From an uncultured Paenibacillaceae bacterium (GTDB lineage: Bacteria > Bacillota > Bacilli > Aneurinibacillales > Aneurinibacillaceae), in assembly GCA_937874515.1 (NCBI GenBank), contig CALNBV010000233.1, positions 1-5,748 of the forward strand: a DNA stretch of 5,748 nucleotides. Reading direction: 5' to 3'. Both the position numbers and the translations under genes were made by a program. Numbering within the stretch: the stretch's first letter is position 1; every line of letters starts with the position of its first letter. Below the pieces are notes generated by a model. It was not told the origin of the DNA, did no database searches, and was given only the letters and a program-made list of their open reading frames with translations. Below, piece after piece: positions 5,493-5,748 of this stretch.

Positions 5493-5689
5493 CACTTTTT
5501 TGTAACATGTTGGAATTATCACTTCTTTATTTTAAAATAGAAACTAGTATGAATTTGAAAAATCAATCATTTTTTGTGGTTTGCATCATTACAGATTTTA
5601 TTTTAGCAAATAACAACCGTATATTATGTTGTTCGGTATTTTTCCTTCACGAGTTTTTGGTTATTTTTTCTTTTAAATACTAGAATTTA
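5486..5689. other. A/T-rich intergenic region with no gene recognised
   Basis: Between the upstream terminator and the cas promoter I see no supported gene or RNA. A 44-codon plus-strand frame exists at 5549-5683 but has no ribosome-binding site. Short inverted arms AACAAC/GTTGTT occur at 5612-5633 without other support. The stretch may hold upstream promoter elements. Confidence 0.5.
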
Positions 5690-5723
5690 ATATACAAAAG
5701 CCCTCCCATTCCCCGGGAGGGCT
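5690..5723 (-). terminator. Intrinsic terminator of the upstream gene
   Basis: On the minus strand AGCCCTCCC (5723-5715) pairs perfectly with GGGAGGGCT (5707-5699) around a 7-nt loop, followed by TTTTGTATATT. It lies 4 nt after the stop codon at 5730-5728 and insulates the cas promoter from read-through. The plus strand lacks a T-tract after the stem, so it acts on the minus strand. Confidence 0.85.
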
Positions 5724-5727
5724 CACA

Positions 5728-5748
5728 CTACAACTCAAAAATCTCATT
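5728..5748 (-). CDS. C-terminal end of an unknown upstream gene (partial)
   Basis: Six codons reading N-E-I-F-E-L and a TAG stop precede the terminator hairpin by 4 nt, the normal spacing for the end of a gene. Too little is present to identify the protein. The inference rests mainly on the terminator, because one of three frames often ends this way by chance. Confidence 0.4.
   Translation of the reverse strand, partial: NEIFEL

Noticed and set aside
5612..5633. Inverted arms AACAAC/GTTGTT with a 10-nt loop
   Set aside because: Six-base arms in A/T-rich DNA, with no following T-tract and no linked gene; it fits chance.
5549..5683. Plus-strand 44-codon ORF encoding a hydrophobic peptide (MNLKNQSFFVV...)
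   Set aside because: It has no Shine-Dalgarno sequence or clear promoter, and a T-rich strand readily encodes Phe/Leu/Ile-rich chance peptides. A small toxin cannot be fully excluded.
5157..5748. A genuine CRISPR array next to cas6
   Set aside because: There is only one good repeat-like copy and a 53-nt spacing to a weak second one, with no series of near-identical repeats.

Overview
The window is most of a type I-B CRISPR-Cas effector operon on the minus strand of a low-GC Firmicute. Strong Shine-Dalgarno sequences (AAGGAGGTGA, AAAGGAGGA), A/T-rich intergenic DNA and a Csh1/Csh2/Cas5h-type gene set suggest a Bacillaceae-like bacterium; the genus cannot be fixed from the sequence alone.

In transcription order (high to low coordinates) the layout is as follows. 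The last codons of an unknown upstream gene and its intrinsic terminator lie at 5748-5690. An A/T-rich regulatory region follows, with a strong sigma-A promoter at 5456-5485. Next are a 45-codon small ORF (5411-5274), a crRNA-like element (5263-5181), cas6 (5156-4422), cas8b (4399-2609) with a probable internal cas11b start at 3037, cas7 (2622-1663), cas5 (1648-917) and the N-terminal 299 residues of cas3, which runs off the left edge. Gaps between cas genes are 14 to 22 nt, or a 14-nt overlap, and no terminator interrupts them, so they look like one operon. No CRISPR array and no cas4/cas1/cas2 are present; they would be expected beyond the left edge or elsewhere.

The proteins form the usual machine. 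Cas6 processes pre-crRNA. Cas8b, Cas11b, Cas7 and Cas5 build Cascade around the crRNA. Cas3, with HD nuclease and helicase domains, destroys the target.

The most notable signal is in the cas6 leader. A degenerate CRISPR repeat ends in ATTGAAAT, is followed by a 23-nt pseudo-spacer, and then by a weaker second repeat. The first 17 nt of the pseudo-spacer match 14 of 17 positions of the DNA between the -10 and -35 boxes of the promoter driving this operon. Two of the three mismatches fall at positions 6 and 12, the every-sixth-base positions that type I Cascade does not read; the third would be a G:T wobble. This is the architecture expected of a CreR/CreA-type guide RNA that makes Cascade repress its own promoter. 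The 45-codon ORF between promoter and guide is unrecognised and is either a leader peptide or a candidate partner gene. All of this is inference from the sequence and needs comparative and experimental testing.
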